Shown piece by piece: positions 14,738 through 16,179 of a stretch of DNA of 16,179 nucleotides. Below the pieces are notes generated by a model that was not told where the DNA came from, did not search any database, and saw only the letters and a program-made list of their open reading frames with translations. The DNA comes from CAYGXH01 sp964354485 (GTDB lineage: Bacteria > Bacteroidota > Ignavibacteria > UBA10030 > SZUA-254). The stretch's first letter is position 1; each line of letters opens with the position of its first letter. The stretch is taken from the NCBI GenBank assembly GCA_964354485.1, contig CAYGZY010000024.1:1-16179 (forward strand), in the 5' to 3' direction. Position numbers and translations under genes: made by a program.

Positions 14738-15747
14738 AACTCCGATGCAAACCATATACGCTCAACCTCCGCCATCCGTTTACGATAGCGCGCGGATCAC
14801 GGACTCAGCAGGCAAATGTACTCGTTGAGATAGAAGACGGTTCAGACATCGGTTACGGGGAGGCAGCGCCCTCCGGTCGGTACGGGGAAGATCAGGAATC
14901 CGTTCTAAAGTTTCTCGGTAGAGTAGATCTCGTGGCTTTCAAAGACCCGTTTCAACTGGAAGATATCCTCTCTTTTGTTGATGTCCTTGCCCCGGGGAAC
15001 GAATCAGCCAAAGCGGCAATAGATATTGCTCTACACGATCTCATCGGAAAAAAATTGAAAATCCCTCTATGGAAATTATGGGGACTGAACCCGGATAAAA
15101 CTCCTGTCACATCGTTCACAATCGGGATTGATACACCCGAAATAATAGAAGAAAAAATCCGGGAAGCTCAGGAATTTCCGGTATTAAAGGTAAAAGTTGG
15201 CGTCCCTGAGGATGAGGAGATTATCAGAACAATAAGGAAATTCACGGATAAGCCTCTACGTGTCGATGCCAATGAAGGATGGAAGTCGAAAGAACTCGCG
15301 CGCGATAAAATCCTCTGGCTGGAAAACCAGGGTGTAGAACTTGTCGAACAGCCATTGCCCGCACAGGATATAGAGGGAATTGCATGGCTTAGAAATCACA
15401 TCCATGTTCCGATCATCGCCGATGAGAGCATTCGTACCCTTCACGATTTACCTGAACTACGGGGCGTTTACGATGGAATCAATATTAAACTAATGAAATG
15501 CGGAGGCGTGCGTCAGGCGTTGAAGATGATTCACGCCGCCCGGGCGATGAGTCTTAAAATCATGCTCGGTTGTATGATTGAGAGCTCAGTGGCTATTGCT
15601 GCCGCTGCGCACATCTCTCCGCTGGTTGATTACGCTGATCTGGATGGTAATCTTCTCATAACGAACGAACCGTTTACGGGTCTGAAACAGACTTCCGGAA
15701 AAATTATACTCCCAACCGAGCCGGGCCTCGGAATTAAACCCTGCTGA
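14734..15747 (+). CDS. Dipeptide epimerase, L-Ala-D/L-Glu epimerase type
   Basis: This enolase-superfamily enzyme would epimerise L-Ala-D-Glu released from peptidoglycan to L-Ala-L-Glu, allowing its reuse. The 337 residues have an N-terminal capping domain followed by a beta-barrel with K152-V-K154 as one catalytic lysine pair, metal ligands D178, E205 (VEQPLP) and D230 (ADESIRT), and the opposing lysine K252 (NIKLMKCGG). The DLD motif at 302-304 matches the DxD that binds the dipeptide amino group in known epimerases and separates it from muconate lactonising and o-succinylbenzoate enzymes. The GTG start overlaps the ftsY stop. Exact dipeptide preference varies in this family and cannot be read here. 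Confidence 0.87.
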   Translation: MKLRCKPYTLNLRHPFTIARGSRTQQANVLVEIEDGSDIGYGEAAPSGRYGEDQESVLKFLGRVDLVAFKDPFQLEDILSFVDVLAPGNESAKAAIDIALHDLIGKKLKIPLWKLWGLNPDKTPVTSFTIGIDTPEIIEEKIREAQEFPVLKVKVGVPEDEEIIRTIRKFTDKPLRVDANEGWKSKELARDKILWLENQGVELVEQPLPAQDIEGIAWLRNHIHVPIIADESIRTLHDLPELRGVYDGINIKLMKCGGVRQALKMIHAARAMSLKIMLGCMIESSVAIAAAAHISPLVDYADLDGNLLITNEPFTGLKQTSGKIILPTEPGLGIKPC

Positions 15748-15762
15748 TGAATGAAAAACGCA

Positions 15763-16179
15763 ATGTCGCAAACCATAAAAATCCTTCCCGAAAGCTTGGC
15801 AAATAAAATTGCCGCCGGTGAGGTCATCCAGCGTCCGGCATCTGCCGTGAAAGAGCTTATCGAGAATGCGATAGACGCCCAGGCAAAATCTGTCGCGGTA
15901 ATTATCGAGGACGGCGGGAAGAGTCTGATACAGGTCGTCGATGACGGCACGGGGATGAGTATTGATGATGCTCTGATTGCTTTTCAACGCCATGCCACAA
16001 GTAAAATCGCAACTTACGATGACCTTGAGAATATTACCACGCTCGGTTTCAGGGGAGAGGCGTTAGCTTCAATTTCTGCCGTGGCGCAGATAGAAATGAT
16101 AACCCGCATAGCATCGTCAGATACGGCGGTGAGAGTGAGCAATCACAGTAGCAGTCTGATAGATTACACTGCCTGCGCC
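15763..16179 (+). CDS. mutL: DNA mismatch repair protein MutL, N-terminal part
   Basis: MutL links mismatch recognition by MutS to strand removal. Only the first 139 codons are present; the frame stays open to the window edge. The GHKL ATPase motifs are intact: LANKIAAGEVIQRPASAVKE with the catalytic glutamate E31, DDGTGM, FQRHATSKI and TLGFRGEALASISAV. The ATG at 15763 gives a family-like start (MSQTIKILPESLANKI). An in-frame ATG at 15751 would add four residues, and neither has a clear ribosome binding site. The gene starts 15 bases after the epimerase stop. Whether the C-terminal part carries the endonuclease motif DQHAAHE-x-E cannot be seen. Confidence 0.95.
   Translation, partial: MSQTIKILPESLANKIAAGEVIQRPASAVKELIENAIDAQAKSVAVIIEDGGKSLIQVVDDGTGMSIDDALIAFQRHATSKIATYDDLENITTLGFRGEALASISAVAQIEMITRIASSDTAVRVSNHSSSLIDYTACA

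Noticed and set aside
1..16179. Mobile elements, CRISPR arrays, defence systems or biosynthetic clusters
   Set aside because: No transposase, integrase, regularly spaced repeats or unknown multi-gene cassette was seen. All 17 genes are co-directional and nearly all belong to well-known housekeeping families.

Overview
The window is one long co-directional stretch of bacterial housekeeping genes, all on the + strand and tightly packed. It holds 17 protein genes, of which mutL runs off the right edge. One roughly 360-base gap holds no convincing protein gene but contains a structured RNA. GC content looks moderate (estimated by eye). No mobile element, CRISPR array, tRNA, rRNA or sign of recent gene transfer was seen. 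The gene content (thrS-infC-rpmI-rplT-pheST, then a coiled-coil gene, zapA and rny), the four-cysteine insert in PheS and the CPES form of the ThrRS zinc motif suggest a member of the FCB superphylum (Bacteroidota, Ignavibacteria, Calditrichota, Marinimicrobia-like). This is an inference from gene order and motifs recalled from these groups; the lineage is not proven.

Layout. Positions 1-57 hold an intrinsic-terminator-like hairpin directly in front of thrS. Positions 58-6735 form a translation block: threonyl-tRNA synthetase, IF3 (which appears to start at a rare ATA codon), ribosomal proteins L35 and L20, and both subunits of phenylalanyl-tRNA synthetase. A strong hairpin separates rplT from pheS. 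Positions 6732-7458 carry a small coiled-coil protein and ZapA, a likely Z-ring accessory pair. Positions 7459-7817 are non-coding and fold on paper into nested long-range helices. The core (about 7553-7751) has the size, shape and zapA-linked position of a 6S RNA.

Positions 7818-15747 encode RNase Y, dephospho-CoA kinase, L-aspartate oxidase, amidophosphoribosyltransferase, a phosphatidylglycerophosphate synthase-like enzyme, FtsY and an L-Ala-D/L-Glu-type dipeptide epimerase. The window closes with the N-terminal ATPase domain of MutL.

How the genes work together. The first block supplies translation initiation, ribosome assembly and tRNA charging. ZapA and its coiled-coil neighbour serve division. 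RNase Y starts mRNA decay, and the RNA before it is probably a regulator of RNA polymerase. The rest covers cofactor supply (CoA, NAD), purine synthesis, phospholipid synthesis and membrane protein targeting, peptidoglycan peptide recycling and mismatch repair. Several junctions overlap (pheT/coiled-coil, coaE/nadB, ftsY/epimerase), so much of it is probably cotranscribed. The protein genes are ordinary. The most interesting signals are the RNA between zapA and rny, the ATA start of infC, the hairpin before pheS and the -10-like elements placed right at the thrS and purF start codons.
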